64,000 nt of DNA, taken from positions 1-64,000 of the forward strand of contig NZ_JSXC01000015.1 of assembly GCF_000803215.1 (NCBI RefSeq). The letters run 5' to 3'. Every line of letters begins with the position of its first letter. The first letter of the stretch is position 1. The position numbers were made by a program, and so were the translations under genes. Of this stretch, positions 1-9,699 are shown in pieces. Origin of the DNA: Pectobacterium fontis. GTDB taxonomy: Bacteria > Pseudomonadota > Gammaproteobacteria > Enterobacterales > Enterobacteriaceae. A model generated the notes under the pieces. It did not search any database and had not been told where the DNA came from. It saw nothing but the letters and a program-made list of their open reading frames with translations.

Positions 1-34
1 GCTTCAGCTCATCTTCCGGCTTGAACTCATCCAT
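1..34 (-). CDS. damX: DamX, cell-division SPOR protein (5' end only)
   Basis: Only the first eleven codons fall in the window; the gene runs off the left edge on the minus strand. The start reads MDEFKPEDELK, which matches the N-terminus of enterobacterial DamX, an inner-membrane protein with a periplasmic peptidoglycan-binding SPOR domain. A GGGGAG ribosome-binding site precedes the ATG. It lies downstream of aroB on the same strand, as in the E. coli aroK-aroB-damX-dam cluster. The identification rests on this short N-terminus plus gene order. Confidence 0.85.
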   Translation of the reverse strand, partial: MDEFKPEDELK

Positions 35-199
35 TTAACATCTCCCCACTAAAAAACGTGGATTCGCCGCGTACTCGACAAAGCGAATCATTGAATCGTA
101 ACGCATTGTATTTTATTAACCATAACCCATCAGGGCTTTTCTGTCGTTAATACTTATTTGCATAACGGGTCGTCTTTCATCACCCGATAGCATTACGCA

Positions 200-1285
200 T
201 CAGGCAAGGCAATCTGCTATTGAGGCCAACACCATGTCATGCGCTACGCCGCCACGGACTTCCGATTGACCAATTGCCGTTGGCAGCACCAGACGTAGCT
301 CACCCGCCAGCACTTTCTTGTCACGCATCATGTGAGGAAGATAGGATTCAGGCGTCATTTGCGTCGGGCCGTTTACTGGCAGACCTGCACGAATCAGAAG
401 AGACGTGACGCGTTCGACGTCCACAGCGGAAAACTGTCCGAGGCGACGAGCCGTATGCGCAGCCATCACCATACCTGCCGCAACGGCTTCGCCGTGAAGC
501 CAGTTACCGTAGCCCATTTCCGCTTCAATGGCATGCCCATAAGTATGGCCCAAATTGAGCAACGCACGCATGCCGCTTTCACGTTCATCTGCTGCGACCA
601 CTGCCGCTTTGATTTCACAGCAGCGCCGAATGCAGTAAGCCAGTGCGTCATGCTGTAGATCACGCACTGCTTCAATGTTTTCTTCGAGCCAAACAAAGAA
701 TTCGCGATCCAGAATAATGCCGTACTTGATGACTTCTGCCAGCCCGGATGACAACTCCCGTGCAGGTAGAGACTTCAAGCAGTCCAGATCGATCACAACC
801 GATACGGGCTGATAGAACGCCCCGATCATGTTTTTACCCAACGGGTGATTGACGGCGGTTTTACCACCAACGGAAGAATCAACCTGCGATAACAGCGTTG
901 TCGGCACCTGAATGAATCGGACACCACGCTGATAACTGGCTGCGGCAAAACCGGCTAAATCGCCGATGACACCACCACCCAAGGCGACAATCGTCGTATC
1001 ACGACCATGCGGCTTCGCTAGCAGTGCGGTAAAAACCTGATCCAAAACGGCCAGCGATTTATACTGCTCACCATCAGGTAAAATGACCTGATCGACATGA
1101 ACACCATTGTTTTCCAACACGCCACGAACACGGTCAAGATACAGAGGAGCCAACGTCTGGTTCGTCACCAGCATGGCCTGCTCCCCCGCTTTCAACGGCA
1201 TAAAAGAAGCCGAATCATCAAATAATCCGGCGGCTATCGTAATGGGATAACTACGTTCCCCGAGTGTTACGGTAATTCTTTCCAT
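200..1285 (-). CDS. aroB: 3-dehydroquinate synthase
   Basis: This cytoplasmic enzyme converts DAHP to 3-dehydroquinate, the second step of the shikimate pathway, using NAD and a divalent metal. The 361-residue product has the family length. The glycine-rich NAD-binding segment ([16 protein letters not shown]) lies near residue 105, and the metal-ligand histidine region [11 protein letters not shown] lies near residue 247. It follows aroK on the same strand with a gap of about 50 bp, so the two are probably co-transcribed, with damX next. Confidence 0.97.
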   Translation of the reverse strand: MERITVTLGERSYPITIAAGLFDDSASFMPLKAGEQAMLVTNQTLAPLYLDRVRGVLENNGVHVDQVILPDGEQYKSLAVLDQVFTALLAKPHGRDTTIVALGGGVIGDLAGFAAASYQRGVRFIQVPTTLLSQVDSSVGGKTAVNHPLGKNMIGAFYQPVSVVIDLDCLKSLPARELSSGLAEVIKYGIILDREFFVWLEENIEAVRDLQHDALAYCIRRCCEIKAAVVAADERESGMRALLNLGHTYGHAIEAEMGYGNWLHGEAVAAGMVMAAHTARRLGQFSAVDVERVTSLLIRAGLPVNGPTQMTPESYLPHMMRDKKVLAGELRLVLPTAIGQSEVRGGVAHDMVLASIADCLA

Positions 1286-1336
1286 GCTCGCTAAACAACC
1301 CGTTCAGGATCCGCTCAACGCGGATAAGGTATGCGC

Positions 1337-1858
1337 TTAGTTACTTTCCAGCATATTGATAATCTGGTTAGCAACAACCTTGGCACTTTGCTCGTCAGTC
1401 CGAATGGTCACATCAGCGATTTCTTCATAAAGCGGGTTCCGCTCTTTCGCCAACGCTTCCAATACTTCACGTGGAGGGGTTTCAACCTGAAGTAACGGAC
1501 GCTTCTTGTCACGCTGCGTGCGAGCCAGTTGTTTCTCGATTGTCGTTTCCAAATAAACGACAACGCCGCGCGCGGAAAGACGATTGCGCGTCTCGCGTGA
1601 TTTGACTGAACCACCGCCTGTCGCCAGCACGATGCCTTGCTTTTCCGTCAATTCATTAATGACTTTCTCTTCACGATCGCGGAAGCCTTCTTCGCCTTCC
1701 ACATCGAATACCCAGCCCACATCAGCCCCAGTGCGGCGCTCAATTTCTTGATCGGAGTCGAAAAACTCCATATTGAGTTGCTGAGCTAACTGACGGCCAA
1801 TAGTGCTTTTGCCGGCACCCATAGGCCCAACCAGAAAGATATTGCGTTTCTCTGCCAT
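1337..1858 (-). CDS. aroK: Shikimate kinase I
   Basis: AroK phosphorylates shikimate with ATP. The product has 173 residues, the usual length. It carries a Walker A loop GPMGAGKST at residues 11-19, the shikimate-binding segment [11 protein letters not shown] near residue 34, and the ATGGGSV motif near residue 79. It is the promoter-proximal gene of the aroK-aroB-damX group. The upstream 349 bp separates it from hofQ and probably contains its promoter. Confidence 0.97.
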   Translation of the reverse strand: MAEKRNIFLVGPMGAGKSTIGRQLAQQLNMEFFDSDQEIERRTGADVGWVFDVEGEEGFRDREEKVINELTEKQGIVLATGGGSVKSRETRNRLSARGVVVYLETTIEKQLARTQRDKKRPLLQVETPPREVLEALAKERNPLYEEIADVTIRTDEQSAKVVANQIINMLESN

Positions 1859-2207
1859 GTTTTTTGGTATTACTAAGACAATTCGTTAATGATAACCCGC
1901 CCCGCCAATCAACCCAGCGGCGGGACCTAAACTGAAACCTCATGAGCGATAGTGCGAGAATCAGACAAAAAATTATCTCAAGACTCAGGGTAGTTTGGCA
2001 ACCGAATAAAATGTCACACCGACCACAGAGGGCCAATGTAGTATGTTTTCTCGACATTTTCGGTGGAACAACACTCCAGTGCTCAATTCGCTAACCCTTG
2101 TAAGCTAAATCCGCCGCAGCGTCAAACGCATAAGCATCGAACGTGACAAAATATTGCTCCTAATTCAAAAAAACCACCGTGTGACACCAGCACGAACCTA
2201 CGTTTAT
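1859..2207. other. aroK-hofQ intergenic region
   Basis: These 349 bp lie between the end of hofQ and the start of aroK, both on the minus strand. No convincing coding frame was seen. A GC-rich inverted repeat, CCCGCC with GGCGGG, lies around 1896-1919 close to the aroK start and could fold in the aroK leader. The region most likely holds the hofQ terminator and the aroK promoter, but I cannot place either with confidence. Confidence 0.4.
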
Positions 2208-3485
2208 TCAGGACGACGATGCGGATATCAGCGTCGGCGTAATGAAAATGACCAATTCTCGCCGCGTATGCTGCTGAGTATGGTTTCTAAACAGATGACC
2301 GAATACGGGAACCTCGCCTAATATTGGCACCTGCCTGTCGCTGTTCTTTTTTTGCTGTTGGAAAATGCCACCGAGTACGATGGTTTCGCCATCAGCGACC
2401 GTAACCTGAGTTTGAATTTCCTGTTTATCGATCGCTAACGCTTCACCATTGTCACCCTGCTTAATTGTCTGCCCCGGCATGTTTTGACTGATTTTCAGGT
2501 TTAACGTAATCCGTTCGGCACGCAGAATATCCGGCGTGACTTCCATTCCAAGTACCGCTTCTTTAAATTCGATAGACGTCGATCCACTGGCACCACTAGA
2601 GACCTGATACGGAATTTCCGTGCCTTGTTTAATACTGGCAGTCTGCTGGTGTGCGGTAAATAAACGGGGACTGGCAATAATCTCGACCTGGTTTTCCTGC
2701 TCCAACGCCATTAATTCCAGATCCAGCAGGCGGCCATTCAACCGGGCCAGATGAAACCCGGCATTTATCGCTGGCGCTTCCACAGGCAGGCCGATATTCA
2801 CATTATTCAGCCTGAGCGCATTATTCGCCACGTCCCCTTCTCCCAATCCCCAGTTAACGCCTAGCGATTGTAAGTGCTCACTACTAATAGTGACAATATG
2901 TGCCGCCAGTTGCACCTGCGCTAACGGCAGATCGAGCTCTTTCACCCACGGTTCAATCTGCGCTAGCGCGTCTTCCGTATCGCGGATTAATAACGTATTG
3001 GTCCGTTTATCCACAGTTACGCTGCCACGCGCAGAGAGCAATGTCCCACGTTGAGCCTGAACGCTGGCCGCTACGTCCGTCGCATCGGCATACTGCAAAG
3101 CAACCGAAACATTGTGCAGAGGCAGTTTCTGCACCTGTTCTGCCATACGTTCGTCACGTTCTTTCTGCAAGGATTCAAGGTGCTCGGTTGGAAAAACCAG
3201 TAGCACATTGCCATTGCGCTCTACGCTGAGCTTTCCCATACGTAAGACGATATCTAACGCCTGTTGCCAGGGAACGTCTGCCAGCCTTACGCTAAGATTC
3301 CCCGCCACCCCAGGCGCGATCACCACATTAAGTTGCTGATGATCGGCTAACGCCTGTAGCACCCGAGAAATCGGTGAATCTTCAAACGCCATCGAGACCG
3401 TACTTTCCGCAGTGGCCTGATACGGCGCAGTGAAAAAAAGTAGCCCGCACCACATCACCACCCTGCATAACATCTTCATATCCAT
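2208..3485 (-). CDS. hofQ: HofQ, secretin-type outer-membrane DNA-uptake porin
   Basis: This is a PilQ-like secretin thought to form an outer-membrane channel; in E. coli HofQ is tied to use of DNA as a nutrient. The 425-residue protein has an N-terminal signal peptide, an AMIN/STN-type domain, an N1 domain near residues 125-190, and a C-terminal secretin domain with the VTPDIL...LNLKIS region and the terminal RELVIFITPTLI strand. I chose the ATG at 3485 because AAGGA sits five bases upstream; a GTG one codon earlier is possible. It is the last gene of hofMNOPQ. Confidence 0.9.
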   Translation of the reverse strand: MDMKMLCRVVMWCGLLFFTAPYQATAESTVSMAFEDSPISRVLQALADHQQLNVVIAPGVAGNLSVRLADVPWQQALDIVLRMGKLSVERNGNVLLVFPTEHLESLQKERDERMAEQVQKLPLHNVSVALQYADATDVAASVQAQRGTLLSARGSVTVDKRTNTLLIRDTEDALAQIEPWVKELDLPLAQVQLAAHIVTISSEHLQSLGVNWGLGEGDVANNALRLNNVNIGLPVEAPAINAGFHLARLNGRLLDLELMALEQENQVEIIASPRLFTAHQQTASIKQGTEIPYQVSSGASGSTSIEFKEAVLGMEVTPDILRAERITLNLKISQNMPGQTIKQGDNGEALAIDKQEIQTQVTVADGETIVLGGIFQQQKKNSDRQVPILGEVPVFGHLFRNHTQQHTRRELVIFITPTLISASSS

Positions 3486-3577
3486 CACTTTCCTTGTTAT
3501 TGAGATACGCTGTTTTCAACATTGTGTTCAATGAACAACTGCCCAAAAAACGGCTTTAAACCAGGTATCGCCGTCAC

Positions 3578-3955
3578 CTATCGATCTGGCTTATTGATAA
3601 ACGGAGAAGCCAGTAATAGCGCATCTGGCAGGCCGTCACAGCCCGCCTCACGCGCTGTCGGGATAAGTGTGACACCAGATTTATCCAATTGACTGACCAC
3701 CCAGTTTCCTAGGGGGATCGTCTCGCCGTTTACCAGCTTTATCCATCCAACCTCGGGCTGCGTTAACCAACCCGTCCAGCGGTTATCAGAACCGATCACG
3801 CCTTTTAACTGCCACAGCGGCAACGTCGCCGCAGGCAAACAACGTGTGCTGCTCAAGGGCTGAAAAGGATCGATACGCTCTGCGGTTTTTTCTGCCTGCA
3901 CGCGATGTGACACAAGCAACAGCATCAAGACGATACGGAGCATGATATGACTCAT
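3578..3955 (-). CDS. hofP: HofP, PilP-like pilus assembly protein
   Basis: The 125-residue protein has a short N-terminal signal sequence and a small PilP-like domain ending in a VTLIP strand. In type IV pilus systems PilP links the inner-membrane PilN/PilO pair to the secretin. Its ATG overlaps the stop codon of the upstream hofO gene by four bases, indicating translational coupling. Assignment rests on position in the five-gene cluster and general resemblance, since this family diverges quickly. Confidence 0.75.
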   Translation of the reverse strand: MSHIMLRIVLMLLLVSHRVQAEKTAERIDPFQPLSSTRCLPAATLPLWQLKGVIGSDNRWTGWLTQPEVGWIKLVNGETIPLGNWVVSQLDKSGVTLIPTAREAGCDGLPDALLLASPFINKPDR

Positions 3956-4545
3956 AGCACGGCCTCCGGCTCGATCAGTACGAGTTCCACCTGGAGCCGT
4001 GTTCGCGATGGCGGCTCGGCTGGAGCGGTGTCAGGCTTTACGCTTAACTGTGCAAGTCGCAGCACATAAGGTAACGTCGTCAGTTCACGCAGCACCTGCA
4101 ATACGCCGGGGTAATCCGCGCTAAACGTTAATTGCCAACGTTCCTGATGAGGAGAAGCCAGATTTCGCGCAGTCGGCTGCAAGGACAACAGGGAAGCGCT
4201 TGCCCGTGACAGAGGTTCGACGATAAGTTGTGCCAGTCTGTCTGGCTGAAAGGGGGGATGCAGCGCCGTTTTCTCCGCTAATTGTGTGCGTAGCACCGAC
4301 AGTAGCGGCATCGCATCAAGTTTTTGTTGGCTTTCCTGTATCCCCAGACGCGCCTGAACGGTTTGCTCTTCTATCCCCGTCACGGAGCGACGAACGTCAC
4401 TAATAAGCAACCAATCAGATAGCAGCCCAACCGCAACGACAAACGCCAATTGAAGCGCCAGTTGCTGCCAGAGTGGCTGATTAATGAGTCTCGGCCGATT
4501 CAGCACAACATTAATCATCGCTGTTTGATTAATCATGGCCTTCAT
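3952..4545 (-). CDS. hofO: HofO, PilO-like inner-membrane protein
   Basis: This membrane-anchored protein has one hydrophobic segment near residues 33-50 (LQLAFVVAVGLLSDWLLI), then a coiled-coil-like stretch and a ferredoxin-like C-terminal region, as in PilO. The start at 4545 (MKAMINQ) gives 197 residues and overlaps the end of hofN by 17 bp; in-frame ATGs at 4536 and 4518 are alternatives. It is clearly longer than the 146-residue E. coli HofO I recall. Function is inferred from operon position. Confidence 0.7.
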   Translation of the reverse strand: MKAMINQTAMINVVLNRPRLINQPLWQQLALQLAFVVAVGLLSDWLLISDVRRSVTGIEEQTVQARLGIQESQQKLDAMPLLSVLRTQLAEKTALHPPFQPDRLAQLIVEPLSRASASLLSLQPTARNLASPHQERWQLTFSADYPGVLQVLRELTTLPYVLRLAQLSVKPDTAPAEPPSRTRLQVELVLIEPEAVL

Positions 4546-5098
4546 CCCGTAAGGAAACGCGGGTGTCACGCCAGTTTGCCTGAAAAGAAAAGCGCAGCGC
4601 AGTCTGCACGCCGCGCTCTCGGGACGTATTGAGCAATTGTACGCTTTCGACTGAAACATGGCGCGCTAACTTATTCTGTAACACAATGATATCTTGATAA
4701 TTTTCACTCACACCTGAAAGCAGCAGATACGAGCCGCGGTCGGCGATTTCCGTCAACCACAGACGATCAGGCATCAAACCAGCAAGCGGTTCTAACAAAT
4801 GGAGACTACGACGATTTTCATGCTGAATTACTGCTTCGGCACGCTCCTGTTCCAGATAGCGACGGAGTGTTTCCCGCGCCTGATGCGTTTGCTGATACAA
4901 TTCCGTCAGTTGCTGTTGCTGGGCCAGCACTACATTGAGTTCATCTTGCGCGCGTTGCTGTCTGTGCTGCCAAAACAGATAGCTCGCGGCGATAAGGCAT
5001 AGCATCAACCCCGCCTGTAGCCACAGCAGCCCTAACCAACGACGTGCCCGCTGACGCATTTGGGTTGTACGCCACGGTAAAAGGTTAACCAGCAGCAT
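4529..5098 (-). CDS. hofN: HofN, PilN-like protein
   Basis: The 189-residue protein begins with the typical PilN opening MLLVNLLPWR followed by a basic stretch and one transmembrane helix (residues about 20-42). A Gln-rich coiled coil and a small periplasmic domain follow. In type IV pilus machines PilN binds the actin-like PilM through its cytoplasmic N-terminus. It starts just after the hofM stop and overlaps hofO. Confidence 0.85.
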   Translation of the reverse strand: MLLVNLLPWRTTQMRQRARRWLGLLWLQAGLMLCLIAASYLFWQHRQQRAQDELNVVLAQQQQLTELYQQTHQARETLRRYLEQERAEAVIQHENRRSLHLLEPLAGLMPDRLWLTEIADRGSYLLLSGVSENYQDIIVLQNKLARHVSVESVQLLNTSRERGVQTALRFSFQANWRDTRVSLRDEGHD

Positions 5099-5100
5099 AG

Positions 5101-5952
5101 TCAGACATCCTCAGGACGTAGTGCCAGCCCACCGGCAATAGCAAAAGCAGAAGGGAACACTGGCAGCGGCGGCTGCATGTGGCTAAACACCGTTAACGGC
5201 GACCACGGCAGTAATCGGTCAGCCCGCTGGCTAAGTAAATCGGGTGAGACACCAGAGCAATAAGCGATGTTATCAACACTCTGATGATAGCGAGCGCTCA
5301 CATTTGACAAGATATCAGCCTCACCATTCAGCTCATCAAGGTGTATCACGCCCGAGTGGAAAGCGTGGTTCAACGGGGAGGCCCACAGCCATCCATCCAA
5401 CAGGCGATGCAGAAACAGACGGTTAGCCTCAAGCCCTGCCCGCTGCGCCATGGTCCGAAGTGCACAGGTTGAAACATCAAGAACATCAGGGTGTAACCCC
5501 GCGTTATTGAGGCAAGTCAGCCAATTATCGACCTCCTGCCTGCGTGCGGCCGTCACCAGCAGCGAACCCTGTCTTTGCGGATCTTCCCGATAGTCTATCG
5601 CCAGTGATTCGCTACCGATCGGCAGCTTACGCGCCGCCATCGTTTCAATGTAGAGACGACGTTCCGGCTCCCGTAAACGCGGATCAGGCATCGGTAACTG
5701 CTGCTGCAAAATCAGTTGAGCCGGAAATCCTACCCGTAGTGAAATGCGCGCAGGCAGTAAACGACGCCATATTCGCAAGGTCTCACAAAGTACTTCAACA
5801 TGGTGTAGACTACCCGTGCGCAACGTATCGTCTGGTATTGGACATTGCCACCAGTGACGAAGTTGCCAGCCAGAGCGGCGATGCTGAACCGCCAGCGCGC
5901 GCATGAAGCCGTTTTGTATATCTAATCCAACCTGCCAGATGTGATAAGCCAT
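5101..5952 (-). CDS. hofM: HofM, PilM-like actin-fold protein
   Basis: This is the first gene of hofMNOPQ. The chosen start MAYHIWQVGLDIQ matches the E. coli HofM opening and gives 283 residues; an upstream GTG-type extension to 5991 was rejected because it lacks homology. PilM-family proteins are cytoplasmic, actin-like ATP-binding partners of PilN. The cluster is divergent from mrcA, with about 110 bp between the starts, as in E. coli. Confidence 0.8.
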   Translation of the reverse strand: MAYHIWQVGLDIQNGFMRALAVQHRRSGWQLRHWWQCPIPDDTLRTGSLHHVEVLCETLRIWRRLLPARISLRVGFPAQLILQQQLPMPDPRLREPERRLYIETMAARKLPIGSESLAIDYREDPQRQGSLLVTAARRQEVDNWLTCLNNAGLHPDVLDVSTCALRTMAQRAGLEANRLFLHRLLDGWLWASPLNHAFHSGVIHLDELNGEADILSNVSARYHQSVDNIAYCSGVSPDLLSQRADRLLPWSPLTVFSHMQPPLPVFPSAFAIAGGLALRPEDV

Positions 5953-6063
5953 GTTCAACCCGATTTCCTTATCCAATAAACATATCCACAATGCTGGCTT
6001 ACCTTTATACTAGCGCTCAGTTGTTTATAAACTATCCAAACGCTACTGAATGGAAAATCCCAG

Positions 6064-8619
6064 GTGAAGTTCGTAAAGTATCTATTCATCCTTGCAGTCT
6101 CTTGCATTCTGCTGGGAGCTGCCTCGATATATGGTTTGTACCGCTATATCGAACCCCAACTGCCCGATGTCGCCACGCTGAAAGACGTTCGGCTGCAAAC
6201 GCCCATGCAGGTTTACAGCGCCGATGGCGAACTGATTGCTCAGTTTGGTGAAAAACGCCGTATCCCACTCAAATTGGATCAGATTCCCCCTGAGTTGGTA
6301 CATGCTTTTATCGCGACCGAAGATAGCCGCTTCTATGATCACCACGGTGTCGATCCCGTCGGGATCATCCGCGCAGCGTCTATTGCCCTCACATCGGGTC
6401 ATGCTTCCCAAGGGGCGAGTACCATTACGCAACAGCTCGCCAGGAACTTCTTCCTGAGCCCGGAGCGCACCCTGATTCGTAAGATCAAGGAAGTGTTTTT
6501 GGCGATCCGTATTGAGCAATTGCTAACCAAAGATGAAATCCTTGAGCTTTATCTGAACAAGATTTACCTCGGTTATCGCGCCTATGGCGTTGGCGCGTCG
6601 GCACAGGTGTACTTTGGCCGCCCCGTTGATCAATTGACGCTGAGCGAAATGGCGATGATCGCCGGTCTGCCGAAGGCACCATCAACGTTCAACCCACTCT
6701 ACTCCTATGACCGCGCCGTTGCCCGCCGCAACGTAGTGCTTGCGCGGATGAAGGATGAAAACTACATCACCCAGTCGCAGTACGATGTGGCACGCAATGA
6801 AAAACTGGTTGCGAATTACCATGCGCCAGAAATTTCATTCTCCGCTCCGTATGTCGCAGAAATGGCGCGGCAGGAGATGGTCAAACGCTACGGCGAAGAT
6901 GCTTATAACGATGGTTACAAGGTCTACACGACCGTCACCAAAAAATTGCAAACTGCCGCGCAGGATGCATTGCGTAATAACATTCTCGCCTACGACATGC
7001 GTCACGGTTATCGTGGCCCGAGCAAAGTGCTGTGGAAGGTGGGTGAAAGCGCCTGGGATCAGGCGAAGATGATTGCCGCCCTGAAAGCCCTGCCGATCTA
7101 CGGCCCGCTTTATCCGGCTATCGTCACCAGCACAACGGCAGACAACGCGATTGCGATCCTGTCTGACGGCAGCAATATTGCCCTGCCAATGGCAGGTATG
7201 CGCTGGGCACGAGCATACCGCTCCGATACGCAACAAGGGCCAACGCCGAAACGCGTCACGGATGTGGTACAGGCAGGGCAACAGGTTTGGGTGCGTAAAG
7301 TGAACGATGGCTGGTGGCTGGCACAGGTGCCGGATGTCAACTCCGCGATTGTCTCACTTAACCCGAAAAACGGTGCAATAGAAGCGTTGGTTGGGGGGTT
7401 TGACTTTAACCAAAGCAAATTCAACCGTGCAACGCAGGCACTGCGTCAGATTGGTTCCAACATCAAACCTTTCCTGTACACCGCCGCGATGGACAAAGGG
7501 TTAACGCTGGCAACGATCCTGAACGATGTCCCGATCACCCGTTGGGATGCGGGTGCAGGATCTGACTGGCGGCCAAAAAACTCACCAGCAACCTATGATG
7601 GCCCGATCCGTTTGCGTCAAGGGCTGGGTCAGTCCAAAAACGTCGTGATGGTACGTGCGATGCGTGCGATGGGCGTGGATTATGCGGCGGATTACCTGCA
7701 ACGCTTCGGTTTCCCGGCGCAGAATATCGTCCACACCGAATCGCTGGCGCTGGGTGCCGCCTCATTTACGCCGCTACAGGTGGTGCGTGGTTATGCCGTT
7801 ATGGCAAACGGCGGCTATCTGGTCGATCCCTATCTGATTAGCAAAATAGAGAGCGAAGCCGGTGGTACGGTCTTTACTGCCACACCGAAAGTTGTCTGTG
7901 ATAACTGTAACCTGCCGTTGGTTTATGGTGAAACGCCACGCTCTTCGGTGTTAGCAACCACTAACGTTGAAGACGTTGCCACATCAAACGAAGCGCCGCC
8001 GCCAGGTCTGCCACAGCCAGAACTAGAGCCTGTCACACCAGAAGCGGCACAGCAGAATACTGCACAGCCTTACGCCCCGCATGTCATCAGCACACCCTTG
8101 GCGTTCCTGATTAAAGACGCGCTGAACAGTAACGTCTTTGGTGAACCGGGCTGGATGGGAACGGGCTGGCGCGCAGGTCGTGAATTGAAACGTCGTGATA
8201 TCGGCGGAAAGACCGGGACAACGAACAGTTCCAAAGACGCCTGGTTCTCCGGTTATGGCCCCAATCTGGTGACTTCAGTCTGGATCGGCTTCGACGATCA
8301 CCGCCGCGATCTGGGGGCCAGCAGCGCATCTGGCGTCATCAAAGATCAGATCTCCGGCTATGAAGGCGGGGCGAAATCCGCGCAGCCCGCCTGGGATGAT
8401 TTTATGAAAGCCGCACTGGATGGCGTACCGGAACAGCCCCTCACACCACCGCCAGGCGTCGTCAGCGTGGTCATTGACCGCAGCAGCGGCAAGCTGTCCA
8501 GCGGTGGCGGAAACAGCCGTTCCGAATACTTCATTGACGGTACGCAGCCGAAAGAATATGAAGTTCACGAAGTCGGCACCACGCTGATGGATAACGGACA
8601 AAGCGAAGAGCTTTTCTAG
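6064..8619 (+). CDS. mrcA: Penicillin-binding protein 1A (bifunctional peptidoglycan synthase)
   Basis: PBP1A polymerises and crosslinks peptidoglycan. The 851-residue protein starts with a GTG and has one N-terminal membrane anchor (residues 5-25). The GT51 glycosyltransferase domain carries the EDSRFYDHHG motif near residue 82 and the GASTITQQLARN motif. The transpeptidase domain has the catalytic SxxK at Ser465-Lys468, an SKN motif, and KTG at 716-718. A strong terminator follows at 8645-8674. Confidence 0.97.
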   Translation: MKFVKYLFILAVSCILLGAASIYGLYRYIEPQLPDVATLKDVRLQTPMQVYSADGELIAQFGEKRRIPLKLDQIPPELVHAFIATEDSRFYDHHGVDPVGIIRAASIALTSGHASQGASTITQQLARNFFLSPERTLIRKIKEVFLAIRIEQLLTKDEILELYLNKIYLGYRAYGVGASAQVYFGRPVDQLTLSEMAMIAGLPKAPSTFNPLYSYDRAVARRNVVLARMKDENYITQSQYDVARNEKLVANYHAPEISFSAPYVAEMARQEMVKRYGEDAYNDGYKVYTTVTKKLQTAAQDALRNNILAYDMRHGYRGPSKVLWKVGESAWDQAKMIAALKALPIYGPLYPAIVTSTTADNAIAILSDGSNIALPMAGMRWARAYRSDTQQGPTPKRVTDVVQAGQQVWVRKVNDGWWLAQVPDVNSAIVSLNPKNGAIEALVGGFDFNQSKFNRATQALRQIGSNIKPFLYTAAMDKGLTLATILNDVPITRWDAGAGSDWRPKNSPATYDGPIRLRQGLGQSKNVVMVRAMRAMGVDYAADYLQRFGFPAQNIVHTESLALGAASFTPLQVVRGYAVMANGGYLVDPYLISKIESEAGGTVFTATPKVVCDNCNLPLVYGETPRSSVLATTNVEDVATSNEAPPPGLPQPELEPVTPEAAQQNTAQPYAPHVISTPLAFLIKDALNSNVFGEPGWMGTGWRAGRELKRRDIGGKTGTTNSSKDAWFSGYGPNLVTSVWIGFDDHRRDLGASSASGVIKDQISGYEGGAKSAQPAWDDFMKAALDGVPEQPLTPPPGVVSVVIDRSSGKLSSGGGNSRSEYFIDGTQPKEYEVHEVGTTLMDNGQSEELF

Positions 8620-8644
8620 TCTGCACGATAGTGTCAGGTAGCCC

Positions 8645-8674
8645 AAAGAAGGTGCAAGAAACGGCACCTTCTTT
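8645..8674. terminator. Bidirectional terminator between mrcA and nudE
   Basis: A perfect 11-bp stem, AAAGAAGGTGC with GCACCTTCTTT, encloses an eight-base loop. A T-rich run follows on the plus strand and an A-rich run precedes it, so it can stop transcription of both mrcA and the convergent nudE. Confidence 0.85.
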
Positions 8675-8704
8675 CTTTTGTTGATGATTTCGGTGGGTTA
8701 AAAC

Positions 8705-9262
8705 TTAGCGAGGTGTGCGACGGAGCCAGTCATGGGCCAGAAATAGAGCACTGACATTACGTGCCTCACGGAAATCAGGCTCTTGCAGCAGGGACATCAT
8801 GTCGTCTACCGGCCAGCGCACTTGCGGCAAAGGCTCCGGCTCATCGCCTGCCAGACTCTGCGGGTACAGCCCGCGCGCCACCATAATATTCATCTGGCTG
8901 GAAAAATAGGAAGGTGCCATGGTTAACGTCGCCAGCAATTCCAGCTTTTCCGCTCCAAAACCCACTTCTTCCATCAGTTCGCGGTTAGCGGCTTCAAAGA
9001 CCGTTTCACCGGGATCGATCAGCCCTTTCGGGAAGCCCAATTCATATTCCTCGATACCGACGGCATATTCACGGATCAACAACAGTTCATCATCAATAAT
9101 CGGGACAACCATCACCGCCTGCCGACCGCTTGAACGCATCCGTTCATAAACCCGGCGCACCCCGTTACTAAATTCAAGAGCGACGGATTCCACATTGAAC
9201 AAGCGCGAACGCGCTATCGTTTCTACCTTGAGGATTTTAGGTTTTTGCAGGTTATGACTCAT
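8705..9262 (-). CDS. nudE: ADP compounds hydrolase NudE (Nudix)
   Basis: NudE hydrolyses ADP-ribose, Ap3A and NADH. The Nudix box is visible from GLIDPGETVFEAA to REL-EEVGF near residues 78-100. I set the start at MSHNLQKPKIL (9262), which aligns with E. coli NudE and gives 185 residues; a longer reading to 9313 adds 17 residues without support. It converges on mrcA and lies divergent from igaA, as in E. coli. Confidence 0.93.
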   Translation of the reverse strand: MSHNLQKPKILKVETIARSRLFNVESVALEFSNGVRRVYERMRSSGRQAVMVVPIIDDELLLIREYAVGIEEYELGFPKGLIDPGETVFEAANRELMEEVGFGAEKLELLATLTMAPSYFSSQMNIMVARGLYPQSLAGDEPEPLPQVRWPVDDMMSLLQEPDFREARNVSALFLAHDWLRRTPR

Positions 9263-9699
9263 TGATGCCCCCAGAGCGTTACGACCAGAACGGCACCTTA
9301 GCCCAACGCACATAAGCGATTACGTTTACCGTGACCTGAATACGGTATATCGTTGAAATAAGAAGAGATCGTAAATATTCTTTTTTTGATTCTGCCCACA
9401 TTGTGCGTTAACAGTCACCTTCGCTGCAACTATCGTGGCGATGAATTTACCTGAGGGTAACATGAAGGACACAATCTGTATGAGAAATCACCACTAAAAG
9501 TCAATAACTTAAAAAATAGGATTATCCTCATTCAAGAAGTTTTTTTGGCTTGTTACTATCATCACCTTGTGCGATTAATTCCACTAAGAATTACGTTATT
9601 AATCATAAGAAAACAATACCATACGGGTTATCATCGATTGTATAATTTTGTTAAACTCCGACAAAGACAAGGAGCATTGCATTTTGGAATGGAGGCGAG
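9263..9699. other. nudE-igaA divergent intergenic region
   Basis: These 437 bp contain no gene I can support. The sequence is AT-rich from about 9350 to 9680, as expected for promoters of the divergent nudE and igaA genes. An 11-codon frame at about 9461 exists but has nothing else in its favour. No repeat or clear operator was recognised. Confidence 0.4.
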